Origin: Bacteroidales bacterium
GTDB lineage: Bacteria; Bacteroidota; Bacteroidia; Bacteroidales; UBA932
DNA: 47,710 bases
Direction: 5' to 3'
NCBI GenBank assembly: GCA_028724885.1
Contig: JAQYTJ010000045.1
Span: 1 to 47,710, forward strand
In this document: piece after piece, positions 32,867-42,058 of the stretch
Layout: each line of letters opens with the position of its first letter
Position numbering within the stretch: position 1 is the stretch's first letter
Position numbers and translations under genes: made by a program
The notes under the pieces: generated by a model
The model's database searches: none
Seen by the model: only the letters and a program-made list of their open reading frames with translations
Told to the model about the DNA's origin: nothing

Positions 32867-33636
32867 TGATTATTAATATTTTTTATTACTAGTTCAAGAA
32901 TCCTTTTCTCTGAGGCATCGTCTCCAGAAGCAACCAAGGAAATATCTGGCAGTTCAGGACCGGCATCGCTGTGCAGCAATCCTCTCGGTTCCATTACGTT
33001 GTGTAGCTGCCTTGCCACTGCAGGTGCAGGGTCGATGATTTCGACTGAAGGTCCTGCGATTCGGCTGATTGGTGCAATCAAGAACGGGTAGTGAGTACAG
33101 CCAAGCACGATTCGGTCTGCGCCTTCGTCCAGAAGAGGAAGAAGGCTGGCACGCACGATTTTTTCGGCTACTGGACCATCTAAGATGCCTTTTTCCACTA
33201 GCTCGACGAAACCAACCCCGACATGCTCTACGATTTTCACGTCACTCTCGTATATTCCTTTGTTATTCAGGTATTTGGACGCTTTGAGCGTGCCAGCGGT
33301 CGCTAGCACTCCGATTACACCGCTCTTTGAACTCAGAGCCGCTGGCTTCACTGCAGGCTCCATCCCTATGAAAGGCACACCGGAATATTCCTTCCTTAAA
33401 GTAGAAATAGCTGCTCCGGTGGCAGTGTTACAGGCGATTACAATGATGTCCGCCCCACAGCTCATTAGATATTCGGTGATTATCCTACCTCTCTGCCGAA
33501 TGAACTCTGGAGTCTTTTCTCCATAAGGGCAGAAAGCATTGTCGGCAAAGTAGACGTATTTTTCCCTAGGCAGTATTTTCAATATCTCCCTGAGAACGGA
33601 CAGCCCTCCTGAGCCTGAGTCGTAAATGCCTATCAT
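32863..33636 (-). CDS. murI: Glutamate racemase
   Basis: 257 residues. Both catalytic cysteines are in their motifs: ACNTATGAA near residue 70 and LGCTHYPFL near residue 181, with YDSGSGGLSVL at the N-terminus and ADNAFCPYGEK near residue 31. It converts L- to D-glutamate for peptidoglycan. It overlaps pncB by four bases. Upstream, 79 bases separate it from hydE; a TATCTTTG element in that gap (minus strand, 33661-33654) could give it its own promoter. Confidence 0.95.
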   Translation of the reverse strand: MIGIYDSGSGGLSVLREILKILPREKYVYFADNAFCPYGEKTPEFIRQRGRIITEYLMSCGADIIVIACNTATGAAISTLRKEYSGVPFIGMEPAVKPAALSSKSGVIGVLATAGTLKASKYLNNKGIYESDVKIVEHVGVGFVELVEKGILDGPVAEKIVRASLLPLLDEGADRIVLGCTHYPFLIAPISRIAGPSVEIIDPAPAVARQLHNVMEPRGLLHSDAGPELPDISLVASGDDASEKRILELVIKNINNQ

Positions 33637-33653
33637 AGAATTGCAAAATCAAA

Positions 33654-33661
33654 CAAAGATA
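33654..33661 (-). promoter_or_regulatory. Predicted -7 element of murI-pncB
   Basis: The minus strand reads TATCTTTG, a full -7 match, 17 bases upstream of the murI start. No clear TTTG is seen about 20 bases further upstream, so strength is uncertain. If active it separates murI-pncB from hydE. Confidence 0.5.
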
Positions 33662-33715
33662 AGGAATTCAGCTGATATAATTGAATGAATATGCGGGAAA
33701 TTGCTTTCTAGCACA

Positions 33716-34786
33716 TCAATTCGCTTCTTTTTGTGGCTTGACATCTCCTCGATCGACGACGACTTCGTAGCCGATGCCAGATACTTCTTTTTTAAGAATG
33801 TCCAGTCCCGATGCCGACTCTGCTCCTAGCGAGGCCTTGTGGTCATATAATGAGTATAGCGTCCTTACGCTGGCTGGGGACAGGTTTGGCATTAGCACGT
33901 TTGCTCCTGCTTCAAGCCCAAGCAGCCTACCTTGTGGCGAGATACTGCCGAGAGAGGTGGTGGATGGAATCAATGAATATTGGAACATGAGCCTGAGCAT
34001 TGAAATGAGGTTCAGAGTCCTCGTTAAAGAGCCTGCCGGCATGTGTGCGAACGGCGTGCCTCGCGCAGGGATGAAAGGCCCAATCCCTATCATGTCCGGC
34101 TGAAGCTCCTGAAGGAATCGCAGGTCAGAGACCAGGTTGTCGAGTGTCTGGAATGGAGAACCTACCATGAAGCCGGAGCCGACCTGATAGCCTATGTCTT
34201 TGAGGTCCCAGAGACACCGCTTGCGATTCTCAAGGCTCATTGAAGCTGGATGCAGGAGTGCGTAGTGTCCTGGGGATGCCGTCTCGTGGCGCAGCAGATA
34301 GCGCTCAGCGCCAGCATTGAAATAGGCCTGATACGAAGCACGAGGTTTTTCCCCGATGGAAAGGGTTACGGCGCAATCGGGGTGCGAGGATTTTATCGAA
34401 TATATTATATTGCAAAGCGTCTCGTCGGAATATTCGTTATCCTCTCCGCTTTGGAGCACGAAGGTTCGCAGGCCAAGCTTATATCCCTCGTTGCAGCAGT
34501 TCAAGATGTCGCTCTGCCCTAATTGATAGCGCCGCAGACCTTTTTGAGCTGCCCTTATGCCGCAGTAGAAGCAGTTGTTCCTGCAATGATTTGAAAATTC
34601 TATCAGTCCTCGCACGTAAATTGCGTTTCCATAATGCTCCTTACGGCGAGCGACGGCAGCTTCTTTAAGGCGTTCATTATAGCGAAGGTCCATGAGCGCT
34701 TTCAATTCTTCATTGGAAACGTCCCCGGTTAGGAATAATCTGTCAATCGTTGCTTTCATGCTTCGCAAAGATAACAATTCGTTCAT
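33716..34786 (-). CDS. hydE: [FeFe]-hydrogenase maturase HydE (radical SAM)
   Basis: 356 residues from the ATG at 34786; the longer frame to 34846 crosses the shared promoter region. The radical-SAM cluster motif CRNNCFYC (CX3CX2C) is near residue 53. SGEDNEYSD near residue 103, GSGFMVGSPFQT near residue 190 and GIGPFIPARGTPF near residue 220 fit HydE. HydE acts in making the diiron precursor of the H-cluster. It is divergent from hydG with 80 bases between. Neighbouring hydG, hydF and hydBAC make the assignment secure, as HydE alone can be confused with BioB or PylB. Confidence 0.94.
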   Translation of the reverse strand: MNELLSLRSMKATIDRLFLTGDVSNEELKALMDLRYNERLKEAAVARRKEHYGNAIYVRGLIEFSNHCRNNCFYCGIRAAQKGLRRYQLGQSDILNCCNEGYKLGLRTFVLQSGEDNEYSDETLCNIIYSIKSSHPDCAVTLSIGEKPRASYQAYFNAGAERYLLRHETASPGHYALLHPASMSLENRKRCLWDLKDIGYQVGSGFMVGSPFQTLDNLVSDLRFLQELQPDMIGIGPFIPARGTPFAHMPAGSLTRTLNLISMLRLMFQYSLIPSTTSLGSISPQGRLLGLEAGANVLMPNLSPASVRTLYSLYDHKASLGAESASGLDILKKEVSGIGYEVVVDRGDVKPQKEAN

Positions 34787-34812
34787 ATTGATGCCGAATA
34801 ACTTTAAAAATG

Positions 34813-34843
34813 TTTGATTTAAAATGCAATTTTGATAAATTTG
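34813..34843 (+). promoter_or_regulatory. Predicted promoter of hydG-hydF
   Basis: TTTG at 34813-34816, 19 bases, then TAAATTTG at 34836-34843: a full match to the Bacteroidota consensus. Transcription would begin about 15 bases before the hydG ATG. It lies in the 80-base gap shared with divergent hydE. Confidence 0.75.
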
Positions 34844-34866
34844 CAATAAGCATAATCAATGACGCA

Positions 34867-36285
34867 ATGCCAGCATATAATCCAAAGTCAAAACACGCAG
34901 AGGAATTTATCTGCGACGAAGAAATCCAAGAGACACTTGAATATGCCGCTAGGAACAAGAGCAACCGTGTATTAATAGAATCTATCTTGAACAAGGCTGC
35001 CGGAATAAAAGGCCTTAATCACAGGGAGGCTGCAGTATTGATGGATTGCGACTTGCCTGACATGAACGAACGCATCCATGATCTGGCAAGGGAAATCAAA
35101 AAGGCTTTTTACGGTAATAGAATCGTGCTTTTTGCCCCACTGTACCTTTCTAACTATTGCATAAACGGGTGCGTCTATTGCCCTTACCATGGGAAAAACA
35201 AATCAATCCCTCGCAGGAAACTTTCAATGGAAGAAATAGCAGCCGAGGTGCTAGCCCTTGAAAATATGGGGCACAAGAGGCTGGCGGTTGAGTGCGGAGA
35301 ACACCCGATTTACAATCCTATAGAATATGTGCTCGATGCCATAAAGACTATATACGCAACGAAAACCGATCATGGCTCGATTCGCAGGGTGAACGTCAAC
35401 ATAGCTGCCACCACGGTGGAAAACTATCGAAGGCTTCATGAGGCTGGAATCGGCACGTACATCTTATTTCAGGAGACTTACGACAAGAAGAATTACGAAA
35501 CCCTTCACCCTACCGGACCGAAGAGCGATTACTGCTATCATACCGAGGCCATGGACAGGGCTCAGATGGGTGGCTGTGACGACGTGGGCTGTGGGGTGCT
35601 CTATGGTTTGAACAGCTACCGTTACGAGCTGGTTGGACAGCTGATGCACGCCGAACACTTGGAGGCTCGTTTCGGAGTAGGACCGCACACAATCAGCGTG
35701 CCTCGTCTCTGTCCCGCCGATGACATTGACCTCAAGGATTTTCCGAATATCCTTCCCGACGACATTTTCTGCAAGATAATCGCCGTCATAAGGATATCGG
35801 CTCCTTACACGGGAATGATAATATCTACGCGGGAGTCTCGCAACGTGCGAGAGAGGGTGCTTGACCTGGGAATATCCCAGATCAGCGGAGCTTCGAGGAC
35901 TTCTGTGGGCGGCTACACCACTCCTGAGCGCCATGATGAGACCGCACAGTTTGACGTGCATGACCAGCGAACCCTTGACGAGGTCGTCTCCTGGCTGCTG
36001 GCCCTGGGATATATTCCTTCTTTCTGCACAGCCTGTTACCGCGCAGGGCGCACGGGCGATCGCTTCATGCATCTTGTGAAGGCCGGAAAAATCCATCACT
36101 GCTGCACGCCGAATGCGCTTCTGACCCTAGAGGAATATCTCACCGACTATGCTGGGGAGGCAACGCGCAAGCTCGGGCAAGAAATGGTGGATGCCGAGAT
36201 AGAAAAGTTGCCTGAGCTGGTCAAAGACAAAGCAAAGGAATATCTCCGACGCATTCGTGGCGGAGAGAGAGATTTCAGATTTTAA
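34867..36285 (+). CDS. hydG: [FeFe]-hydrogenase maturase HydG (tyrosine lyase)
   Basis: 472 residues from the ATG at 34867, giving the family opening MPAYNPKSKHAEEFI; an earlier ATG at 34810 overlaps the promoter. Radical-SAM motif CINGCVYCPY near residue 97. The C-terminal second-cluster region holds the further cysteines in FCTACYRAGRTGDRFM near residue 395 and the CC pair in KIHHCCTPNA near 415. HydG cleaves tyrosine to give CO and cyanide for the H-cluster. hydF follows after 6 bases. Length is normal. Confidence 0.97.
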   Translation: MPAYNPKSKHAEEFICDEEIQETLEYAARNKSNRVLIESILNKAAGIKGLNHREAAVLMDCDLPDMNERIHDLAREIKKAFYGNRIVLFAPLYLSNYCINGCVYCPYHGKNKSIPRRKLSMEEIAAEVLALENMGHKRLAVECGEHPIYNPIEYVLDAIKTIYATKTDHGSIRRVNVNIAATTVENYRRLHEAGIGTYILFQETYDKKNYETLHPTGPKSDYCYHTEAMDRAQMGGCDDVGCGVLYGLNSYRYELVGQLMHAEHLEARFGVGPHTISVPRLCPADDIDLKDFPNILPDDIFCKIIAVIRISAPYTGMIISTRESRNVRERVLDLGISQISGASRTSVGGYTTPERHDETAQFDVHDQRTLDEVVSWLLALGYIPSFCTACYRAGRTGDRFMHLVKAGKIHHCCTPNALLTLEEYLTDYAGEATRKLGQEMVDAEIEKLPELVKDKAKEYLRRIRGGERDFRF

Positions 36286-36291
36286 ACGAAT

Positions 36292-37485
36292 ATGCCGACG
36301 TCATCATCGGAGAGGCTGCGCATAGCATTCTTCGGCAGGAGAAATGCCGGAAAGTCATCGCTAGTGAATGCGATTGCCGGCCAGGCAGTGTCCATTGTGT
36401 CAGATGTGCCTGGCACTACGACCGATCCTGTCCGGAAGGCGATCGAGTTACCGGATCTGGGGGCATGCGTGCTGATTGACACGGCAGGCATGGATGATGC
36501 CGGGGAGCTTGGCAGCCTGAGGGCGGAGGCATCCAGAAAACTTTTGGCCGAGGCCGACATAGCGGTAATGGTCTGCGATGCCACTTCCAATGAATATGTT
36601 TTAGAGGCCTCTTGCGCAAATGCTTTGAAGGCTTCAGGCAAGCCTTTCCTAGCTGTCCTCAATAAAATCGACGACCTCGCTCCCGAAGCGCTTTCTGCTG
36701 CAAGAAAAGAGGCCGTTAAGTCATTTGGCGTAGATCCTGTCGAAGTCAGTGCTACGAAACATTTAGGAATAGATAATCTTCTGAAGGCTTTGCTGGAAAA
36801 GGCTCCGCAAGATTTCGGTGGGCGAACGATTCTGGGTAATCTGGTGCGGCTAGGCGACATTGTCGTGCTTGTGATGCCTCAGGACAGGGAGGCACCGAAA
36901 AGCAGGCTCATCATGCCTCAGGCGCAGGTTCTGCGTGAGTTGCTCGACCTTCATTGCATCGCTGTTTCCTGTGTGCCGGAAGAGTTCTCGAAGACGCTCT
37001 CTTCCCTCTGCGTCCTGCCGGATTTGGTGATCACCGATTCGTCAGCCTTCAAGCAAATCGCCCCGCAATGCCCTCCTGAAGTGCGTCTGACTTCGTTTTC
37101 TGTGCTGATGGCGGCCTATAAAGGAGACATTGACTATTTCATCGAGGGTGCCAAATCTATAAACAGACTGAAACCCGGGTCGAAAATCCTGATCGCAGAA
37201 GCCTGCTCTCACGTCCCTATTACGGAAGACATCGGAAGGGAGAAGATTCCTGAGATGCTTCGAGGGCGTTTCGGAGATGACCTCGGCATAGAAATCGTTT
37301 CCGGAAATGACTTCCCTGAAGACTTGACGCCATATTCATTGATCATCCATTGCGGGGCATGCGTCTTTGGCAGGCGGCAGATGGTTTCCCGCATCGAATC
37401 GGCCAAGGCCCAGCACATTCCCATGACCAACTACGGTATATTCCTAGCCCATCACCTCGGCATCCTCGGGAAGATGACATACTAA
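36292..37485 (+). CDS. hydF: [FeFe]-hydrogenase maturation GTPase HydF
   Basis: 397 residues. An N-terminal GTPase domain has P-loop FFGRRNAGKSSLVNAIAG near residue 10, PGTTTDPV, DTAGMDD and NKID. A dimerisation domain follows, then a C-terminal iron-sulfur domain with CSHVPI near residue 303 and HCGACVFGRRQM near 350, giving the family's H/C-x-x-C cluster ligands. HydF is the scaffold that carries the diiron unit and loads it into HydA. The start codon is the ATG of GAATATG (36288-36294). It ends in front of a strong terminator. Confidence 0.97.
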   Translation: MPTSSSERLRIAFFGRRNAGKSSLVNAIAGQAVSIVSDVPGTTTDPVRKAIELPDLGACVLIDTAGMDDAGELGSLRAEASRKLLAEADIAVMVCDATSNEYVLEASCANALKASGKPFLAVLNKIDDLAPEALSAARKEAVKSFGVDPVEVSATKHLGIDNLLKALLEKAPQDFGGRTILGNLVRLGDIVVLVMPQDREAPKSRLIMPQAQVLRELLDLHCIAVSCVPEEFSKTLSSLCVLPDLVITDSSAFKQIAPQCPPEVRLTSFSVLMAAYKGDIDYFIEGAKSINRLKPGSKILIAEACSHVPITEDIGREKIPEMLRGRFGDDLGIEIVSGNDFPEDLTPYSLIIHCGACVFGRRQMVSRIESAKAQHIPMTNYGIFLAHHLGILGKMTY

Positions 37486-37529
37486 GATGGAAGGTATCCG
37501 TACGCTCGGTGATATGGCGGAATAGAAAA

Positions 37530-37556
37530 GAGGGCATGCCTGCGTGACATGCCCTC
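37530..37556. terminator. Terminator between hydF and hydC
   Basis: GAGGGCATG (37530-37538) pairs perfectly with CATGCCCTC (37548-37556), a 9-bp stem with a 9-base loop. The plus-strand tail is GGGTTTACTC, then A-rich; a small extra hairpin GGTTT/AAACC follows. It lies between convergent hydF and hydC and probably stops transcription mainly from the hydF side. Confidence 0.8.
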
Positions 37557-37607
37557 GGGTTTACTCAAAACCAAAAAAAGACCAACAGCCATAAGTAGGC
37601 CATAAGC

Positions 37608-38096
37608 CTAGTCATCTTGAATCCCTTCTAGGATTTTGCGGACGTTCTGCGGTTCCATTCTGCCGTAGACCTTCTTGCCTATCATCATCACTGGAGCGAG
37701 TCCGCAGGCACCGACACAGCGCAGGCAGTCCAGAGAGAATTTCCCGTCAGGGGTAGTCTCTCCCACATCTATGCCGATTACTCTTTTTATTTCTTCTAGG
37801 ATTTTTTCTGAACCCCTCACGTAGCAGGCTGTGCCAAGGCAGACGGAGATGGGATGCCTGCCCTTAGGAATCATCGTGAAGAATGAGTAGAACGTCACCA
37901 CTCCATAGACCTGAGTGGCAGGTATGCCGAGTTGAGCGGCAATCACTCTCTGCATGGGCTCAGGAAGGTAGCCGTAAGTGTTCTGGCACTCGTGCAGGAC
38001 ATTGATCAGCTCACCTGGCTTGTTTCCGTGCTTCTCGCAAATCGCTTCGACTTGCTTCACGACTTCAGGAGATAATTTGAAATCTGACATATTCAT
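37608..38096 (-). CDS. hydC: NuoE-like subunit of electron-bifurcating hydrogenase
   Basis: 162 residues with the thioredoxin-like [2Fe-2S] fold of NuoE. The four cysteines are in SVCLGTACYVRG near residues 82-87 and in DCLRCVGACGLAPV near residues 122-127. It belongs to the HydABC complex of group A3 hydrogenases. The frame opens ATG-AAT-ATG; the second ATG (38090) lies in a GAATATG word. It starts 6 bases after the hydA stop and is the last gene of the hydB-hydA-hydC unit. Confidence 0.93.
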   Translation of the reverse strand: MNMSDFKLSPEVVKQVEAICEKHGNKPGELINVLHECQNTYGYLPEPMQRVIAAQLGIPATQVYGVVTFYSFFTMIPKGRHPISVCLGTACYVRGSEKILEEIKRVIGIDVGETTPDGKFSLDCLRCVGACGLAPVMMIGKKVYGRMEPQNVRKILEGIQDD

Positions 38097-38102
38097 AGAA
38101 TT

Positions 38103-39872
38103 TTACCAGGTCATTTTAATGCTTTTGTCAATGTAATGCGTGTGCAGCAGCTCTTCGGATCGCTCGCTGAGCGGAGCTCCTAGATATTCCTCGTAGAGCT
38201 TCTGGATGTCTGGATTCTCGTGGCTCTTGCGGATAGGCTTGTGCTCGTCTTCTGAATATAACGCCTTCTGGCGAGCCTTCAGAACTTCTACTTGACCATG
38301 ATGATAAGGTTGGCCTCCGCCGCCTACGCAACCTCCAGGGCATGCCATGACCTCGACCACGTGGTAGTCTAGCTGCCCGGAGCGCAGCATGTTCATAATT
38401 CTGCGAGCGTTGCCGAGAGTGTGAGCTACGCAGACCTTGAGTGGGAAACCGTTCAAATCTATTGTAGCCTCTCGTATGCCATCCATGCCTCGTACTTCCG
38501 AGAACTCGATTCTCGGCAAAGGCTTGCCAGAGTATTCCTCGTATACTGTCCTGAGGGCGGCTTCGAGGACTCCGCCCGTTGTCCCGAAAATGGCTCCAGC
38601 TCCGGTTGACTCGCCTAGCGGCTTATCGAAATCGGAATCCGGCAGGCCGGCGAAGCCAATGTTGGCTCGCTTTAATATTCTGGCAAGCTCGCGTGTTGAA
38701 ATCGAATAGTCAACGTCTGGAAGCCCACCGTGTTTCAGCTCTTCACGCGTGACTTCATATTTCTTGGCAAGGCAAGGCATTATGGACACCACGACCAATT
38801 TTTCTCTCGGAATGCCCATCTTCTCTGCCCAGTAGCTCTTGGCGATGGCGCCGAACATCGCCTGAGGCGAACGAGCCGTGGACGGGTAGTCAAGCAGATC
38901 CGGAAACTCGTGCTCGTAGAAGTTGACCCAGCCTGGGCAGCATGATGTCATGATAGGCAGCTTAACGCTCTTGTCCCCAGCCATGTGCCTCTTAAGCCTG
39001 TCCAGAATCTCATAGCCTTCCTCCATTATAGTAAGGTCTGCAGCGAAATCGGTGTCGAAAACGTAATTGAATCCAAGTTCTCGCAGGGCGGTGGCGAGCT
39101 TTCCTGTGACAAGAGTGCCGGCTGTCATTCCGAATTCTTCACCCAGGGCGGCGCGCACCGCTGGAGCAGGCTGAGCGATGACGATCTTGTCCGGATTGCG
39201 AAGATCGTCCATCAGCTGGTCGGTGTTGTCGTGTTCTGTTAGTGCTCCTGTAGGGCATACAGCAACGCACTGTCCGCAGCTTGTGCAGTTCGTATCCTTA
39301 AGCATCTTGTCGAAGGACGGAGCAATCGTGGTGTCAAAGCCCCTGCGCACTGCGCCAAGGGCACCAACCGTCTGGACATCGTTGCACATAGTCTCGCAAC
39401 GACGGCAATATATGCACTTGTCCATATTCCTTGTTATCGAGCAAGTGAGTTCTCTCTTGCGCTGCGAAAGTGCTCCGTCCTTGAAAGGCATTACAGTGAT
39501 ATTCAGCCTGGTGATTAAAGCCTGCAATTCACATTCCCCGCATTTAGGGCAGGTAAGGCAGTCGTTAGGATGATCCGACAGAATCAGCTCGGCGATTGTC
39601 TTGCGAGCCTTTATGACTCTCATAGAGTTTGTGCTCACGACCATGTCCGGCATGCATTTCGTCTCGCATGCAGGAGCTAGGTTGCGGCGGCCTTGAACCT
39701 CCACCACGCAGAGCCGGCAAGAGGCAGGACGGTTCTGAACGCATGTCCCTCTCAGGTTGAGGTGGCAAAGAGTCGGAATATTGATTCCTATTGATGCAGC
39801 TGCCTCAAGAATCATCGTCCCCTTCGGAACGGAGACCTCGTGATTGTCTATTTTCAGATTTATATTTTCCAT
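38103..39872 (-). CDS. hydA: [FeFe]-hydrogenase catalytic subunit (group A3 type)
   Basis: 589 residues. An N-terminal [2Fe-2S] ferredoxin domain (cysteines near 36, 52, 55 and 69) is followed by the His-Cys3 cluster site in SDHPNDCLTCPKCGEC near residue 98, and two [4Fe-4S] sites near 152-206. The H-cluster domain has all three signatures: TSCCPGW near 307, MPCLAKKYE near 363 and MACPGGCVGGGGQP near 507. It reduces protons or oxidises H2 in the cytosol. The C-terminal extra [2Fe-2S] domain of Thermotoga HydA is absent. The ATG at 39872 is preceded by GAATATGCC, whose ATG is out of frame. hydB ends 10 bases upstream. Confidence 0.97.
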   Translation of the reverse strand: MENINLKIDNHEVSVPKGTMILEAAASIGINIPTLCHLNLRGTCVQNRPASCRLCVVEVQGRRNLAPACETKCMPDMVVSTNSMRVIKARKTIAELILSDHPNDCLTCPKCGECELQALITRLNITVMPFKDGALSQRKRELTCSITRNMDKCIYCRRCETMCNDVQTVGALGAVRRGFDTTIAPSFDKMLKDTNCTSCGQCVAVCPTGALTEHDNTDQLMDDLRNPDKIVIAQPAPAVRAALGEEFGMTAGTLVTGKLATALRELGFNYVFDTDFAADLTIMEEGYEILDRLKRHMAGDKSVKLPIMTSCCPGWVNFYEHEFPDLLDYPSTARSPQAMFGAIAKSYWAEKMGIPREKLVVVSIMPCLAKKYEVTREELKHGGLPDVDYSISTRELARILKRANIGFAGLPDSDFDKPLGESTGAGAIFGTTGGVLEAALRTVYEEYSGKPLPRIEFSEVRGMDGIREATIDLNGFPLKVCVAHTLGNARRIMNMLRSGQLDYHVVEVMACPGGCVGGGGQPYHHGQVEVLKARQKALYSEDEHKPIRKSHENPDIQKLYEEYLGAPLSERSEELLHTHYIDKSIKMTW

Positions 39873-39882
39873 GGCATATTCA

Positions 39883-41790
39883 TTAAAAGACAGAGATTGC
39901 TCCGAAATGGCATCTGGACATGCACATTCCGCACCTTATGCACTCGTAAGGATTGATCACGTGAGGCTTACGCACAGTTCCCATTATGGCCGAGGCAGGG
40001 CAGTCCTTGGCACACAGTCCGCAGCCTTTGCACTTGGCAGGGTCTATCGTATATGTCAGAAGGGCCTTGCACTTCTTCGAGCGACACTTGCGGTTCTTCA
40101 CGTGCTCTACATATTCGTCGTAGAAATTATTGATCGTGGAGAGAACTGGGTTCGGGGAAGTTTGCCCGAGTCCGCAAAGAGCGGTGTCTTTGATGACGGT
40201 AGCCAAGTCTTTCAGTCTCTGCAAGTCAGCCATTTCCCCATTGCCTTCGGTGATTCTGGTTAATATCTCAAGCATCCTTTTGTTGCCGATTCGGCAAGGA
40301 GTGCATTTGCCGCAGGATTCGCCAACCGTAAATTCCAGATAGAATTTAGCGACTGAAACCATGCAGTCATCTTCGTCCATCACGATCATTCCGCCTGAGC
40401 CCATCATTGAGCCTGCCGCAGTAAGGCTTTCGTAATCGATTGGAATGTCGAGGTGTTTCTCAGTCAAGCAGCCGCCTGATGGACCTCCAGTTTGCACGGC
40501 CTTGAATTTCTTGCCGTTTTTAACGCCTCCGCCTATGTCATAGATTATTTCCCTGAGCGTGGTACCCATCGGCACCTCTATAAGACCCACATTGTTGATT
40601 TTTCCGGCGAGGGCGAACACCTTCGTGCCTTTGGATTTTTCTGTGCCGATGGAGGAGAACCATTCGGCACCCTTGGTTAATATTATAGGAATATTCGCCA
40701 GCGTCTCGACGTTGTTCACGTTGGTAGGCTTGCCCAAGTATCCCGATTCTGCAGGGAAAGGCGGCTTGAGCGTCGGTTCGCCTCGCTTGCCTTCCATCGA
40801 GTGGATGAGGGCGGTCTCCTCTCCGCAGACGAACGCTCCTGCGCCGTAGCGGATTTCTATGTCGAAGTCGAAGCCTGTTCCAAGAATATCCTTGCCCAAG
40901 AAACCATATTCACGAGCTTGATCTATGGCGACTTGGATTCTATGTACCGCTAAAGGATACTCTGCCCTTATGTAGATTAGGCCGTTGTGAGAGCCGATGC
41001 AGTAACCGCAGATGGTCATGGCCTCGACAATTGAATTCGGGTCGCCTTCCATTATTGATCGGTCCATGAATGCCCCAGGGTCTCCCTCGTCAGCGTTGCA
41101 GACGACATATTTCTCATCTGACTGATAGCTCCTTGAGAATTCCCATTTCTTGCCAGTAGGGAAGCCGGCACCTCCACGGCCGCGAAGACCGGATGCCTTC
41201 ACTTTCTCTATCACCTCTTCAGGCGTCGATTTCGTTAGCGCATCAGCAAGGGCTTGGTAGCCGTCTCGCGCAATATATTCCTCAATGTTTTCCGGATCTA
41301 TGAATCCGCAGTTTCGCAGGGCGATTCGAATCTGCTTTCCGTAGAAGTTCATGTGTTTCGAGTCGCTGATGTGCCTGAGGGTCTTCGGGTCCATGTAGAG
41401 CAGACGTTCTACCTTATTTCCTTTGACTATGTGTTCCCTGACTATTTCTTCTGCGTCGTCGGGAGTGACTTGGGTGTAGAAAGTATTGTCTGGAATGATC
41501 TTGACTATAGGTCCTTTCTCGCAGAAGCCGAAGCATCCGGTAGTTATGACATCCACTTTGTCCGCTATTCCGTGCTCATTGATGGAAGCTTGAAGGTTCT
41601 CGGCGATGAGAGCGCTTTCAGATGCTTTGCATCCTGTTCCGCCGCAGCAGAGGATCTGAATATGCTCGGTGCCTTTATCAAGTCCGCAGCTCTCCTCGCT
41701 GACAATGGCATTGCATTTCTCTCTCAGTGAGAGCCTTCCCTCCGCCCTTCGTCTGATGACCATGAAATCATCTACGGATTTTGTTCTCAT
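39883..41790 (-). CDS. hydB: NuoF-like flavin/NAD subunit of electron-bifurcating hydrogenase
   Basis: 635 residues from the ATG at 41790. A thioredoxin-like [2Fe-2S] part comes first (CCGGTGCKAS near residue 50, TTGCFGFCEKGP near 88). The NuoF core has FMN-site GRGGAGFPTGKKW near 205 and the [4Fe-4S] site ESCGKCTPCRIG near 480. A C-terminal ferredoxin domain with two [4Fe-4S] motifs (CKGCGLCAKDC and CIRCGMCMSRC) ends the chain. In HydABC this subunit binds NAD(H) and is the place where electrons are split between NAD and ferredoxin. First gene of hydB-hydA-hydC. No clear TTTG/TAnnTTTG promoter was found upstream, only T-rich partial matches. Confidence 0.95.
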   Translation of the reverse strand: MRTKSVDDFMVIRRRAEGRLSLREKCNAIVSEESCGLDKGTEHIQILCCGGTGCKASESALIAENLQASINEHGIADKVDVITTGCFGFCEKGPIVKIIPDNTFYTQVTPDDAEEIVREHIVKGNKVERLLYMDPKTLRHISDSKHMNFYGKQIRIALRNCGFIDPENIEEYIARDGYQALADALTKSTPEEVIEKVKASGLRGRGGAGFPTGKKWEFSRSYQSDEKYVVCNADEGDPGAFMDRSIMEGDPNSIVEAMTICGYCIGSHNGLIYIRAEYPLAVHRIQVAIDQAREYGFLGKDILGTGFDFDIEIRYGAGAFVCGEETALIHSMEGKRGEPTLKPPFPAESGYLGKPTNVNNVETLANIPIILTKGAEWFSSIGTEKSKGTKVFALAGKINNVGLIEVPMGTTLREIIYDIGGGVKNGKKFKAVQTGGPSGGCLTEKHLDIPIDYESLTAAGSMMGSGGMIVMDEDDCMVSVAKFYLEFTVGESCGKCTPCRIGNKRMLEILTRITEGNGEMADLQRLKDLATVIKDTALCGLGQTSPNPVLSTINNFYDEYVEHVKNRKCRSKKCKALLTYTIDPAKCKGCGLCAKDCPASAIMGTVRKPHVINPYECIRCGMCMSRCHFGAISVF

Positions 41791-41986
41791 AAATTTGTAG
41801 GGTGTGTTATTAATTATATATTCCAGTAGCAATGGAAAAGGTCATGATGCTAGCTCAAGACTTTTTCTGCCGCTAATATAGCAAAATAAAACTATTTCCA
41901 AGAAAATTCATAGAAATTGTTAATGATAAAACCTTATATAGTTAAATATTATTAGATGTAAATCGAGGCGGATGATTGGAAAATCT

Positions 41987-42018
41987 TTTGTGGGATATTG
42001 ACAAAAGCTGTATATTCG
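41987..42018 (+). promoter_or_regulatory. Predicted promoter of the TonB receptor cluster
   Basis: TTTG at 41987-41990, 20 bases, then TATATTCG at 42011-42018, one mismatch from TAnnTTTG. A palindrome TTCTTAAGAA lies in the short leader. The element contains a TATATTC word. Confidence 0.6.
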
Positions 42019-42058
42019 TAACCTATTCTTGTTCTTAAGAAATTATAATTGATGCAAT

